A stretch of DNA of 64,000 bases from Pomphorhynchus laevis (taxonomy: Eukaryota > Acanthocephala > Palaeacanthocephala > Echinorhynchida > Pomphorhynchidae): contig WNNJ02002511.1 in NCBI GenBank assembly GCA_012934845.2, positions 62,001 to 126,000 of the forward strand, read 5' to 3'. The notes beneath the pieces were generated by a model. It saw nothing but the letters and a program-made list of their open reading frames with translations. It ran no database searches and had not been told where the DNA came from. The position numbers and the translations under genes are program-made. Below are positions 31,560 through 43,239 of the stretch, piece by piece. The first letter of the stretch is position 1; each line of letters starts with the position of its first letter.

Positions 31560-34030
31560 GCTTCACTCTCAAATTAATAATGACCTTATGGATATTCCTC
31601 TATCGACTTTTGGGAGCAGATGGAGTAGCAGGTCGTCGTTACTGGATTAGTAATAGCCGGTATTACTATAGTGATGAAAACTGAGCTTGTTGAATTCTTA
31701 CTGGTGGAACTTCTGATCCAACATATTTATCAGCCAACATGTATATCGTCTCAACTTGAGACGATATTAGATTTTGTGTTTACCAAGCGCATTGAAGATG
31801 CAATTAGAGTTGATTTCAAGTCTTTATTAGGAACCAGTGATAATTTTGTGATTTCAGTACAGATTGTTCACACTTTACAACGACGATATAAGTACCGTGG
31901 CTTCGGAAAGCGTCATTAGAGTCGAGTAAACGTGGAAGATCTTGAACTCTATAATCATCAGCTAAACTTCGGATATGTCAATCTTCCAATTAGTGATCAC
32001 TTATCGTTTGGGACTAGAAACCTCATACTAATTTCGGATACGTTTTCACTAATAAGAAATAAAGCTTACCGAACGACCACGCCACTGTGATTCGACAATA
32101 ATCTTAAAACTACGATCAAGTAAATAAATCGATTGTGGCAAATCTTTCAACACAACACTGTAATGATCCATTAGTATAAAACTCTTTATAATATCTGCAA
32201 CTAGCTATAACGCTCAGAAAGAAAAGCATTTGACGAAGATATTGCGTCTGGCATTTACAGGAATTCTAAACGTTTTTAGGCATATGTTAGACATCATCGT
32301 ACCCTACCTTCCACGATTAAATGTGTTCGTTTAGAATCCGGTGATGTAGTTGACAAGGAGGCGATTGTGAAAGCTCTTGCTAGCAGTTTTGTAGTATATC
32401 CACCCTCGCAATCAAATATTGGTCAGGTACAGTACCCGTCCAACTATTAATCTAACTTATCAATATCTCCCATTAATGCCGTTAAAGTTAAATCTGAAGT
32501 CCGTAAATTAAATAGCTTTGGCTCTGCATGATCAGATGGTATATCCCCTTTTAATTTTTATTTTACGTACACTGTCATATATTATGGCTCCAAGCCTTAC
32601 GTCCCTATTTCATCGAAGTTTGCAGCATTCGTGAATTCCTGATGATTGGAAAAGTGCAATTGTTGTGCCTATTCCAAAGAAAAGGTTACCACTAACTTGT
32701 TCAGATTTTAGACAAATTGGTCTTACCAGTGTTATTTCTGAAATTATGGAGATGCTCATTGCGAAGAGAATACGTGATCATCTAAAAATATATCAAATTC
32801 TTGGTGATTATCAGCACGACTTTCGACCCGGTCGAACGTGCCTAACTAATTCGTTGAAGGCTCGCTAACATTGGGTACTTGCTCTTAGTTCGAATTTTAC
32901 GGTTGATGTGATATTTAAATTTTCTAAGGCATTTGACAATTGCGCATACTCGCTTAGATTCATTATTACGTCATTACGGTGTTCCTATTGCAATTTGCAA
33001 CTTGATTAAGAAATTCCTTCAGTACCAATCCTTCGTTGTGTGATTATATGAAGTTTTGTCAACAGCTCGACTTGTTCATTCTTCAGGGCACGGTCTTAGG
33101 TCCACTTCTCTTTATCGTCTTTTTAAATGACCTACTCCTAATGTTAGTGTTATCACCTGTCATTTACTGACGATGCCAAAATATGGGCAACAACCCAAAA
33201 TAAGGTGGATTGTGAATTTTTACAACATGATCTTAACTGTTTAGGGACTTGATATAATAATACTGGATTGATACTCAACGCAACAAAGTGTGTATGGATG
33301 AGATTGGGTAAAGATAAAACTCATTTTGACGACAAAATAAAATGGCACTCGATCAAGCGAGTCTCAGAACATTACGATATTGGAGTGATAATTCATGAAT
33401 CGCTACGGACAATAGCAAACAGAGATCATGCGCAGTTAAAAGCGATACGTGCCTTATACTGCATCAAGACTACTTATGCAAAATTATCGGCAACAATCTT
33501 CACCAAATTTTATTGTGTCCTAGTAATACCACATCTTGAATCCTGTGTACAGGCAACCTTCCAACAACCAGGGGTGAGTGGATTAACTTAGAAAATGTAC
33601 ACAGACGTGCTTCCCGATTGTGTTGTCAAGGGAGTTTTATTTCTAGTTTAAGATGCTTGAATGCTTTATCATTGATGTATCGTTATCTTTTTCTTGACTT
33701 GATTGCTTTTTATTGAATTGTACATTCAGTTGATGGATGACTTTCCCGTGAATTTATTAGATTTCGAGAGAATACAAGATTGCGAAGTCATTGTATGATG
33801 TTGTTTAAAAAATTGCCGGATAAGCTACCAAAATTTTACAGACTGCTTAAACAGGCAGTAGATGTTTAGAATAGTTTATCTGAAGATATCGCTGCCATCA
33901 CCAATTTCCTCGCTTTCAAAACAGGGTTCGACGTTGAATATACGACCACGCTAATTTGTCGCATTTTCTAACTTACCAATTTAGTTGATCTTTTTTCTGT
34001 CTTGTGTGAGCGGCTAAAGCCTTATGGCTA
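31560..34030 (+). mobile_element. D-family LINE ORF2, old copy
   Basis: EN C-terminus at 31671-31919 (SQLETILDFVFTKRIEDA, LLGTSDNFVISVQI). RT fingers at 32665-32868 (FRQIGLTSVISEIMEMLIAK, GDYQHDFRPGRTCLTNS). Palm in shifted frames near 33.1-33.2 kb (LTDDAK-like). Thumb at 33268-33591 (ILNATKCVWMRLGKDK; HYDIGVIIHESLRT). A C-terminal part is near 33.85 kb. It is decayed in all parts. It may be the 3' half of the D element whose ORF1 is at 27872, split by the C insertion. Confidence 0.7.
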
Positions 34031-34478
34031 AGTCTGTACATATATGATAATTTTAAATTAATTTTAAATATTTTTTATTTACATATTATCGAGAATAGCT
34101 TAAAAATTACTGAAAATCTTACTATTAAATCATTTTCGAAACCAATAACATTTGGATCTAATTTATCAAGAAGCCTGGATTTTGATTTCTTAGAACTCCC
34201 GTTGGCTAATTTCTTTCTAGAAATACCAGGGGAATTTTATTTTTCTAAGAACTATTGAACAATCAAAGAAGTGATACACGCGGTGAAAAAGATTCCATAT
34301 ATTTACCTTTATATATTAACTTTATTATTACTATATATTAGATTATTATACTTTATATATTAGATTATAATTACTATATATTATTTATACATACTATAAG
34401 ATTCTATATATTTAATATTTATATTTATAATATAAATATATTTGTAAATAGTTAATAATGATCCATTCATTGATAAAT
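34031..34478. other. AT-rich; no gene
   Basis: Runs of TATATTA-type sequence at 34300-34450; nothing else is seen. Confidence 0.5.
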
Positions 34479-34629
34479 AATTATTGGAGCTAGATCAAAA
34501 AAGGAGAGAATTTTATTTGATATTTCGATAACCTCTGTTAGCATCTTCAGAAAGGTATTTTTTGAAGATACTAACAGAAGTTAGCGAAATATCAAAATCT
34601 ACCCAATTTTTGATCCAGTTTCAATAATT
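34479..34629. repeat. small foldback element (about 70-bp arms)
   Basis: The left arm 34479-34550 (AATTATTGGAGCTAGATCAA ... CTGTTAGCATCTTCA) pairs with the right arm 34563-34629 (TGAAGATACTAACAG ... TTGATCCAGTTTCAATAATT). The sequence flanking the left arm also occurs at 27301-27352, so this is a dispersed family, MITE-like. Confidence 0.8.
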
Positions 34630-35310
34630 CTTTATATAAATATATGTTTAATCTGAATACATAGATACTCATAACAATGTTTTATCGCATACGGATATAT
34701 ACCAAAATCCCGACAAATAAAATAATATTTTCTGTATAATGGTGAAGGCAGCTTGCCCTATTGAATGAAATGTCGCGCAATACTCACAGCGCACAGAAGC
34801 ATATGATTTTTGTACACTGTGGCAATGTGAATCTTCGGAATTCTTGTACAATATGACAGTCATATCAGCTAACGAACTTTATGTATTAATTTAATTGATC
34901 CCCATATTCATACAGAATTCCTCCTAATTACTTAGTTATGAATCAATGGCTTTGACGTTACTATACCGAAATAAAAAGCAAAGACAAAAGCAAAAACTTT
35001 TGTCTTTAGCGCGTACTGATCACACTGAACACTATTTTCAAACTTAATTTTGCATTTAATCGTGTCTTTTCGTTCGTATTTCGACTTTTAATTGTAAAAA
35101 TTTGACACTTTTAGTAACAATTGAATTTTCGATATTCTTGTTCACTGCAAATTAAGATTACATTAAAGAAAACACCAAGGCGCTATTAACTAACAGAATT
35201 GTATCTTACTTTTAATTTATATATTAATTGTGTACATGTAATAAATAAAATGTAAATATATAAGTGCAAACGATTTTTTCTAGTTCTGTAAAATCTCTGA
35301 TTTTTTTTTT
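34630..35310. other. region upstream of the Pc gene
   Basis: No coding signal; the minus-strand frame 34863-34669 lacks any recognised domain. The stretch presumably holds the promoter and 5' UTR or intron of the gene that follows. An AAAGACAAAAGC-type repeat sits near 34.98 kb. No clear TATA or initiator can be supported. Confidence 0.4.
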
Positions 35311-35314
35311 GTAG
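35291..35314 (+). promoter_or_regulatory. putative 3' splice acceptor before the Pc start codon
   Basis: AAATCTCTGATTTTTTTTTT followed by GTAG forms a pyrimidine tract with AG at 35313-35314, one base before the ATG at 35316. This is what a 5'-UTR intron acceptor or a spliced-leader trans-splice acceptor looks like. No donor is evident nearby. Confidence 0.5.
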
Positions 35315-35315
35315 A

Positions 35316-35909
35316 ATGTCTGACAGAAGTCCTCTGGATTTAGGTAAAAACATTTTCAAAGCTGATTATATAGTCAAGCATCGTGAGCGAAATGGCAAGA
35401 AGGAATATCTAATTAAATGGAAAGGATGGAAATCAAGTGCAAACACTTGGGAACCAGAGAGTAATATTCTTTCGGATGAGCTCTTACGGAATTACAAAAC
35501 GAAGTTACGTTCCGAACGTCTTAAAAGGCGAAACAAACTACTAATGTCGACCAGTACGTCTGACGATACAGTAGACAGTATCAAACGAATAAAACAGCAT
35601 AATTGTTTAAGGAAATGTTTAAGATACACAACAAGGGACTCAATAGGCAGGCCAAAATCTTCATTGCTAACGCCAATTCCAGCTAAATCAGGATCACAGC
35701 TACAGATTTCCACGAATGAAAAAGCAGTGATAGACAAGTCATCCGATTCATCTATCGATAAGTTTGTGAATAATTCCGGTGAACTACTAGACTATGTCAA
35801 CAGGAGTATTGCTAATCGTATAACTATTACGGACATTACCATTGACGGCAGTACTGTGACCATTTTGGAATGTGATTCTTTAAAACGGTTTCAACCATCC
35901 AGCACTTGA
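35316..35909 (+). CDS. Pc: Polycomb/CBX-type chromodomain protein
   Basis: A 197-residue intact ORF. The chromodomain covers residues 12-62: IFKADYIVKHRERNGKKEYL, then IKWKGWKSSANTWEPESNIL. Cage residues F14, W35 and W38 correspond to F11, W32 and W35 of CBX7, which read trimethylated H3K27. A basic stretch follows (RSERLKRRNKL), then a low-complexity middle. The C-terminus (about 168-190: RITITDITIDGSTVTILE) matches the Polycomb repressor box that binds RING1 in PRC1. Both signatures at the right ends identify a Pc-class CBX rather than HP1, which would have a chromoshadow domain. It is short for the family and has no intron in the coding part. It is the only clear host gene here and lies between LINE-rich flanks, with no sign of being a retroelement part. 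Confidence 0.9.
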   Translation: MSDRSPLDLGKNIFKADYIVKHRERNGKKEYLIKWKGWKSSANTWEPESNILSDELLRNYKTKLRSERLKRRNKLLMSTSTSDDTVDSIKRIKQHNCLRKCLRYTTRDSIGRPKSSLLTPIPAKSGSQLQISTNEKAVIDKSSDSSIDKFVNNSGELLDYVNRSIANRITITDITIDGSTVTILECDSLKRFQPSST

Positions 35910-36144
35910 ATATACTGACAGCTAGAGAGAATAATCAACATTTTGCATCAAAGTTCATATTATTTTATTGTGTTCGTAATTACTCACTGAGTATTATTTT
36001 AATTTTAAGCTGTCTGTACATATCTGTGTCGTTACACTACTCATTAAACAATCCTTTTGCTTTCTATGCAGTTCATATATTTTTCAAAACAAATATTTAC
36101 ATAAAAAAATAATTTTTCAATAGATACATATATTTATTAATTTT
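35910..36144. other. 3' flank of the Pc gene
   Basis: AT-rich; probable 3' UTR. No canonical AATAAA was found in the first 200 bases (AAAAAATAAT at about 36105 is the nearest). Confidence 0.4.
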
Positions 36145-38320
36145 TTATGTGGCTCATGCAGATAGGCCGCTTACAAGTCCACTGAAATAAACAAAAATTA
36201 AAAAATGGATCTGCTGAAGTCTATATCACGTAGCCGACGTTGTAATGATGAAAAATTCGGATCTCATTGCTAGCTTAGCCACAGGACCTGGTTACTTAGT
36301 AGAAAAGTGCGAATCATGGATTTAAATGTAGTGAGTTTAGGCTGGCAACGAAGTTTAAGGAAAAGAGAATTCTTAAGGAGAAGCATAGAAATGAGACAGG
36401 AACGCAAGTCAAAGTTCGTCCGATGACGAGGAATGTGTAGCAGGAACTGATTGTTTGAGCAAAGTGCTGTGTAGGACGAATGTTCAACACTGCAATTTTA
36501 GGCGAAAATACGGAGGGAATTATTAAGCAAACGAAAAGTAAGAACGACAGAGTAATACAAAACTCGATTCTGTACATTTAGCCAATGAATATTAAAAAGT
36601 TCACTGGTCTCTATTGGGCTCAAAACGACAGCGTCAAAGAAGTATGCGGGCTGCAGAGCGAATAATATGATACAGAGAGGCAGTAACACGAGGTGGGGAA
36701 TTTGAGAACAGTGAGATGCAATAGTCAAGGCGATGTAGCAGGAGGGAGTACATAATAGTGTTGGAAATTTAAAAATTGATGGTTTTTTGAATGCGACGAA
36801 TGTTACGGAGAATAGGATAACAAGAGCGAACATTTTTTAGTGCAAATGATTAGAAAGAGAGACGAGTATATAATTACTCCGAGAAATGTTAGCGAATCCA
36901 CGCAAGAAAGGCGATAGCCATTGAAAAAGAGACCAGGATAAGATTGCATCTGCATGCGAGAAGGGTGGATCCAAAGAACACCAGATTTCGTGAGATTAAC
37001 CACCATTCCAATGGATGAAATGTGGTGAGACAGAGATTATAGAATAATGAAACCGATGCGAAGAGAATAGTTAAGGATGAATTGGGTGCTGACGAATAGA
37101 TAAGGATGGCATCTGCATATTGCATAACAGCATTTGAATGGTAAACAAAGTGCACCGAGATCTCCAAGGAGAAGGGATATCAATATAGGGCCGAGTACAG
37201 AACCTTGCGGTACACCACAGGGATAGCGAACGATGCACTAACTGCATTGCCGGATGATCCAGTGGCAGAGTGGCCAGTAGGATATGACGAGAACCATTTA
37301 AGAGTAATGGTGGATAAGTCATAACGATGTCGAAGGAGGTGAATGAGATCATAGTGATCTACAATGTCAAAAGCCGACGACAAATCAAGCGAAATGACCA
37401 GGGAAGTTAATGTTGATCGCGAACCAAAAGAAGATCACTTATTGCCTTGTGACAAGAAATTTCAGCGGCGCTGTTTTTACGGTATGCAGCCTGACATTGA
37501 GGTAGAAGGTTTGACGAATTTAGGTAGGGCATGTCTTGCGCAAAATGAGTCTTTTAAAGTTTCGTATAAATAAAATAAAATAGTAAAAATGTTGTTGAGA
37601 CCAATATTATTGCGATCAACTAGCAAAGAAGATAGCGGAAGAAACAGGATGCCATCGGATTTTTAGCCTCGTGTGTACGACGTGAAAATTTCCGTTGATT
37701 TGACGTATTGAAAAGGATGACGCGCCGTTTGTTTCACATCGATGTTTCTCAATGCGAGCTAAATTGAGCTGGGCAATATCAGAAGGGGAGCGGTCAGGAA
37801 AGATACGACAAGTAGACGAAGTGGTAAGAAATTTAAAACGTTGGGGAGTACTAAGGATTCATGTGAACTATGTCGGAAAACGATTTTTAGGAGTGGAGGA
37901 GAGGACTGATATGATTGGATTTAGTGGATTTGTTTAAACGGATCAAAGATACAGGAGCGATATTATTGAAAAGGGATGAATTATCATCAGGAAGAATGAT
38001 TGCTAGGATAGACCTGAAATTAGATACATCATCGGGGGTGAGATTGTGGAGAATCATATGCAGGAAGCTTAAAATAGATATAATAAGACAGCGATCGCGC
38101 GAAGGAAAACGATTACATGCAAGTAGTGGACAGACATAGCTGGTAGGAGTAGAGGCAGAAGAGCAGGTATAAGTGGGAATGACATGATTGTTTAATGGAG
38201 AATTAAGATAGGTTGGAGCAAGTCTGACGGGAGCGGGGTGTTGAATCGGTTGATTAGAGATGTTACTGGAGATGATTTTGACAGAAGGATGATAATTATT
38301 TCTGACATAAATTTATTTAT
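36145..38320 (-). mobile_element. CR1-group LINE, subfamily G (deleted copy)
   Basis: 3' end near 36145 (GTGGCTCATGCAGATAGG, related to the A terminal region). The RT palm and thumb are in broken frames at 37383-36314 (SSAFDIVDHYDLIHLLRHRY; VMQYADAILIYSSAPNSS with YADA instead of YADD). Endonuclease and RT fingers are deleted between about 37420 and 37600. The ORF1-ORF2 junction and ORF1 C-terminal region follow at 37600-38320. Same architecture as A but more diverged. Confidence 0.75.
37640..38320 (-). pseudogene. G LINE ORF1, C-terminal half
   Basis: The minus strand reads IAQLNLARIEKHRCETNG, FSIRQINGNFHVVHTRLKIR and WHPVSS without a break around 37.7 kb. This is the end of ORF1, running over the ATG of ORF2. 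Upstream (37.9-38.3 kb) an RRM-like region and one repeat unit correspond to the A ORF1 at 18.0-18.5 kb. Frame breaks exist between the two. Confidence 0.65.
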
Positions 38321-38639
38321 TCTTGACCATAATGTTTTAATAATTCACTTTTATAATTTTAAAATAAATTTATATATCGTTTAATGATATAACTAATATA
38401 TAATGTAATATTCATTTTCAAGTATTTAGCAATAGAGCTTCTACGATTTACAATTGCCGATTTTTTAATAGAGAATTCCATCTCTATTGATTACTGGCCA
38501 TTTGCGTTTTTGGGACAGTTACTGCTTTATTTTTAACTTTGATGAAACAACAAGATTTAATTCATTAATCATGAGGTTTATTTAATTTCTAAGCTTACAA
38601 GAAGCGAATGTGGATATTTATCGGATAATTTTTATTATG
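38321..38639. other. AT-rich; no gene
   Basis: No ORF or repeat is recognised. Confidence 0.5.
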
Positions 38640-39360
38640 TTATTATTCCACACAAGTTATTAGCCGCAAATGAATATTTTAACTGTTCACAGAAAAAGAA
38701 AAAAATTCAATTCACAGAAAGGTAGTGCGTTATTAAATGAAGTTGAACACCATAAAGACTTAGGTGTAATAATTCATCGCTCTCTTAAGACACGATTGAA
38801 TAGTGAGCACGCAAAGATAAAAGCAACTAGGGCATTGTACTACATCAAAAACATATTTCCAATGCTCGTTATCCTATTTTCTTCACTATTCCGCCCTCAT
38901 CAGGAGTACTGCATTCCTAAATGCTTTCCTACCACTAAGCGAGAATTGTTCGACTATGAGTCGGTACTGAAGAGAGGTTCAAGGATATGCTTTAGGGCTG
39001 GAACGTCCTACGCATGCGGGTGTGTACGCTAGGGATAAGCTCGATTCGTGACAGATTTGTCTTACTAGACTTGTTTGCCTTTGGGCGATTGTAAACAAAC
39101 TTGATCGCTTCCCCGCTAAAATCCTTGGATTGAGAAGTAGGACATTACGCGATCACTCGAAATCGCTGTATGAGAGGCACCATTCTCAATTGGCTCCCAA
39201 CTTTCAACTGTCACATCGCACGCTCAACTTGTGGAATGTGTCGCCTGAGGAAGTCGTCGCTGCTTCTTCGATGAAGCACTTTAAGCGGCTGTGCCTAGCA
39301 TGGATAAAGAATCGACACTCGCACTTCAACGGATATCTTGAATCCTGCTGATTTTGATGC
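38640..39360 (+). mobile_element. D-family LINE, RT thumb and C-terminus
   Basis: 38670-39032 reads NEVEHHKDLGVIIHRSLKTR and KIKATRALYYIKNIFPML. 39130-39351 reads MRSRTLRDHSKSLYERHH and QLSHRTLNLWNVSPEEVVAA. One frame change lies between them. It meets another D copy in opposite orientation near 39360. Confidence 0.75.
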
Positions 39361-39369
39361 TGAATTAAC

Positions 39370-40440
39370 TTGTATTTTTTTGATCAGGCAAAACAGCTTC
39401 TCAGCTAACGCCTTGTATTTAATAATAAAATGACTTGAAGCGTCCACACCAGTATAGTCAATGCCTAATATTTTGCTTGAAGCTGCAGTAGCTGAAAGCA
39501 CATGCAATTTCTTTAGGCAGCACATTCCATACATTTAAGGACTGATGTGGAAGTCGCACCACGCTTGGGATTTTGCCATGTGGTAATTTATATTGTGATA
39601 AAGGATGACCTCTACGAGCTGACGAACTAATCTTCACATAGTAAGCAGGAAATTCCTCTGTGGAATAAACCATCTGTCACGTCGCAATGAGGTCTAGTTA
39701 AATCAACCTTTTACGCACTGAAAGCAGCTGTAAGAAAGCTAAACAGTCTAAGTATGAATACGCATATTGAAAACACAATCTGGAGCCTCTTCGAAGCATT
39801 TACTCAAGTTTCGTGATTTCTGCCTTAGAGGATGGAAATGATGCCTGGATACAATATCCAATGCGTGGTCTAACCAACGCGCAATATAGTAGCTAAAAAC
39901 TTAATGGGCGTAGCCTTGAAACGTATTTTTGACGCAATAAATAGTTTTCATTGATTTACCATGAATAAAGTGAGTATTTGAGAGAGTTTTCAATGTCATG
40001 CGTAAAATTACACATAAATTCCTACACTCAGATACAGCTCCGAGTGTATGAACCTCTAATCGAAATTTACGATCGTGTTTACTTTTTCCTAGCTTAAAAG
40101 GGACACATTTATCAAAGTTCAGTATCATACCCGTAGCTGCACTCCGTTTGTGTATTCGATCAAGGTCGTCCTGTACGGACTGACCATACGTATCATTAAT
40201 ATTAACAGAGTTTATACAGCGTTTATATTACAGCGTTTCTATCAATATTACAGTCAATATTACAGCGTCAATATTACAGCGTTTCTATCATGAAATAGAG
40301 ACTCTGTCCAATTAGAACGTGTGAGATTAAAATCTCCTAATAAAATAATATGCGAACAGAGGAACACTGATTGTAAATTGGATTTTAGGAGATCACAATC
40401 TGTGACCATTATGGAGAACGATATACGCTATCCGTTATGA
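39370..40440 (-). mobile_element. D-family LINE fragment, opposite strand
   Basis: An endonuclease piece near 40.3-40.43 kb (VTDCDLLKSNLQSVFLC, HIILLGDFNLTRSNW) is joined, by deletion, to the RT thumb at 40128-39901 (ILNFDKCVPFKLGKSK; SECRNLCVILRMTLKT). The C-terminus is at 39673-39458 (GKIPSVVRLPHQSLNVWNVL). It is old. A local AATATTACAG(C/T) repeat cluster is at 40200-40275. Confidence 0.7.
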
Positions 40441-40732
40441 TGCCCCGATCGGTATGTCTGATCATTGCGTATTGATCATTAGGTTAAGGTTTCAAGAAGA
40501 TACTCGAGGTCCGCGTGAAAATCAAGTGGTTAATGCTTTCAAAACCAACACAGGTGCAATTAAGTCAATACTTTCAACAGCTACCTGGCCAGATCCCGCT
40601 GTTGTTGGAGTACACGGCGCGTGGAATTACTTTCAGAGAACCTTAGAGTAGCTGCTTATTTTATTCTCTCCACTTAGAAGCAGGACACGTCGAAAAGATT
40701 CTCCCTGGTTCGATTCTGAGTTACGTTCAGCA

Positions 40733-41434
40733 TTGAGGACTCGTAATTTGATCTTCAATCGCTACAAAGTTGGGGAGTGTAGTTATGATGTTTTTAAACA
40801 GGCAAGAAATTTATTCAATTCATTGAAGAGAAAGAAGCGGTGTGCATTTGAGAATGCATTAGCTAACAAGTGTAAATACGATTTAAAGGTCCTTTTTCAG
40901 TACCTATCAAGCAGGGGAGCTGTTGATTCTTCGATTTGTCACTACTTCTATGACATTTCTGCGAATGACCTAGCTGAAGAGTTTGCGGCACACTATTGCA
41001 CTTCAGTAGAGCCCGCAAATGAACATCAAACTTTTTGTATGGAATCTAGTGTGCTGAACACTTACTCTGACACGTGTCTTGAGTTGGACCTTGACAATTT
41101 GATAACGCCAGCTAAAGTCTATTCCGAATTACGCCGTCTAAAAGCAAATAATTCAAGAGGTTGTGACTTACTACCTTCTGTTTATCTGCGCAGATTAGCA
41201 GGCTCAATTTGCGTTCCTCTCTGTGCAATTTTTCGCCAGTCAATCTTGGAAAGATCTCTTCCTAATGTGTGGAAGCAGTCAATTGTTCTTCCCTACTTCA
41301 AGAATACAGATCGCTCTTCCGTCGAGAATTATAGGCCGGTGAGCATTACCTGCATTTGCTGTAGAGTGTTGGAGAGGTTTGTGCATCGCTACATGGTTGA
41401 GTTTTTTTCGTGTAGGAAAAATTTTAGTCCCTAA
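40733..41434 (+). pseudogene. D LINE ORF2, linker and RT fingers
   Basis: 233 codons open. Linker: MRTRNLIFNRYKVGECSYDV and LFNSLKRKKRCAFENALANK. RT fingers: LRRLKANNSRGCDLLPSVYL, LPNVWKQSIVLPYFKN and SSVENYRPVSITCICCRVLE. After the VHRYM stretch the reading moves to the next frame (41379-42635) through a one-base change in a T-rich run. Confidence 0.85.
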
Positions 41435-42635
41435 TCAGCACGGATTTCGGGAGGGTTATTCAACTGTTTCAAATTTGCTTGATGCTCATCTTGATTGGAC
41501 AGCGAATAAGACACATTATATCGATACAGACATAATATTCTTCGACTTTTCTAAAGCTTTTGATAGAGTAGATCATGGTCTACTTCTTCAGAAACTTGTC
41601 AATACTGGACTCCCAAACATAATAGTTGATTGGATTAGAGAATTTCTTCGTGATCGTTGCTTTCGAGTACTTGTCGATTGGTCATTGTCTGTGTCTAGAG
41701 AATGTCATATTGGAGTACCTCAAGGTTCAGTTTTAGGTCCGCTTTTATTCAGCATTTATGTTAACGATTTGCCTGGGTGCATTCGCTCTCGATCATGTTT
41801 GTATGCAGATGACTTAAAAATATGGCGGCCCATTCATTCATGTGAGGATGTTGATAATTTGCAAACTGACATAGATAATTTGGAGTTGTGGGCGGCGTTA
41901 AACAAGCTTGTGATAAATGTTTCGAAATGCAAACACATGCGTATTATTGGTAATGCTCGCAAGCAACTAACATCAGCTTGTTACACATATAAGGACTGTA
42001 TTGTGGAAAGTGTCGATAGTTACAAAGATTTAGGAGTATGGGTTACCTCTAATTTATCAACCAAAAAGCACACTGATCAAGCTTGTGCCAACTCCAATAA
42101 AATGATAGGTATGATTCGACGCGCGTTTGTTCGCGTTAATCCGACTGCTCTTCGGCCTCTGATTTTAGCACATGTATTGAGTAGACTTTTATATGCAGCT
42201 CCGGTTGTATACCCACGTACTGTGCATGAACATAAGAAATCAGAGAGGGTACTTCGCAGGGCAACAAAGCTAGCACCAACGTTGGCGTCGCTGCCTTATG
42301 AAGACAGACTGAGATCATTAGGACTTGAGACCGTCACATGGACCCGTCGGTACATGGATATGTGCCTTGTTTGGCATTTATTCCAACGTCCTCATCACCC
42401 TCTTCGGAGTAGGGTTCAACTACGTTGTTCAAATGTTCTTCACGGTCATTCTTTAACTATTCGAAGAAACAGAGTACAGAAATTGGGCGCGATGCAATTT
42501 GATAGAAGAATTGTTGAGCTGTGGAACAACCTTGATGCAGACACCGTTGGATGCAGTTCACTTAGTGCTTTTAAAAGAAGACTACGAATGGATCAAGCAA
42601 TGTTTCGTGTTGCATTTCCTTATTTTAAAAACTAA
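41379..42635 (+). CDS. D LINE reverse transcriptase, palm to C-terminus
   Basis: 418 codons open. Motifs: NQHGFREGYSTVSNLLDAHL, IIFFDFSKAFDRVDHGLLLQ, IGVPQGSVLGPLLFSIYVND, SCLYADDLKIWRPI (YADD), INVSKCKHMRIIG and YKDLGVWVTSNLSTKK. The thumb and C-terminal Trp motif (RRIVELWNNLDADTVG) follow. It is the most complete D palm-thumb-C-terminus in the window and can serve as a reference for the older copies. Confidence 0.9.
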   Translation: MCIATWLSFFRVGKILVPNQHGFREGYSTVSNLLDAHLDWTANKTHYIDTDIIFFDFSKAFDRVDHGLLLQKLVNTGLPNIIVDWIREFLRDRCFRVLVDWSLSVSRECHIGVPQGSVLGPLLFSIYVNDLPGCIRSRSCLYADDLKIWRPIHSCEDVDNLQTDIDNLELWAALNKLVINVSKCKHMRIIGNARKQLTSACYTYKDCIVESVDSYKDLGVWVTSNLSTKKHTDQACANSNKMIGMIRRAFVRVNPTALRPLILAHVLSRLLYAAPVVYPRTVHEHKKSERVLRRATKLAPTLASLPYEDRLRSLGLETVTWTRRYMDMCLVWHLFQRPHHPLRSRVQLRCSNVLHGHSLTIRRNRVQKLGAMQFDRRIVELWNNLDADTVGCSSLSAFKRRLRMDQAMFRVAFPYFKN

Positions 42636-42720
42636 TTAATTTATTTACGAACTTATTGTGAGTCAGCTATTTGAGCTAATGCTCGTATGTTGTTGAATGT
42701 ATAATAATAATAATAATAAC

Positions 42721-43239
42721 ACAAAAGTTAACACCAATATATTCGTATTTGATATGAAAGTTGAAACTTTCAAAAGAACCACTAGTGTCGCATACAATAC
42801 ATTATAAACATAAGAAATCAAAAAATTATCTCGAACATGGGTGGCAACCCCTCCATCACCACGTTTACCTGACCTCATATTGCTTCGAAGTATGCAATAC
42901 CCCGGAATATCAACATCAACAATATATTGATGGAACCACGTTTAAGTGACACAGAATACATCGTATATGTGTGACAGTAAATAATGCCATAACTCTACTA
43001 TTTGTGTAATAACACTGCCAAGATTAGAACAATCGACTGACAAATAGCGCGTGGATTTGCATGGAGAGTATTTTAAGGTATTACAATATTTGCTACTAAA
43101 TGAGATTAAACGCCATAATGATATATCTATAACAACTTTATTGCATGATGGCTGCGGTAAATTGATATCCGCACTACTCGACTGCGACAGTTTGTAGTTT
43201 AAGCGCTGGGTGAATTGCCGTCAATCAAGAAAGTTACTA
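42721..43239. other. no gene recognised
   Basis: AT-rich sequence after the D tail. The short frames here have no domain. Confidence 0.45.

Larger units (their letters stand above)
40440..42720 (+). mobile_element. D-family LINE ORF2 copy (well preserved, 5' truncated)
   Basis: Starts inside the endonuclease (APIGMSDHCVLIIRLRF at 40440) and runs through the complete RT to a 3' UTR with an ATAATAATAATAATAA tail near 42710. One stop near 40650 and one frame change near 41400 separate otherwise long open frames. Confidence 0.88.

Noticed and set aside
34669-34863. 64-codon Cys/His-containing minus-strand ORF upstream of Pc
   Set aside because: No regular zinc-finger spacing and no homologous copy in the window; expected by chance at this length.
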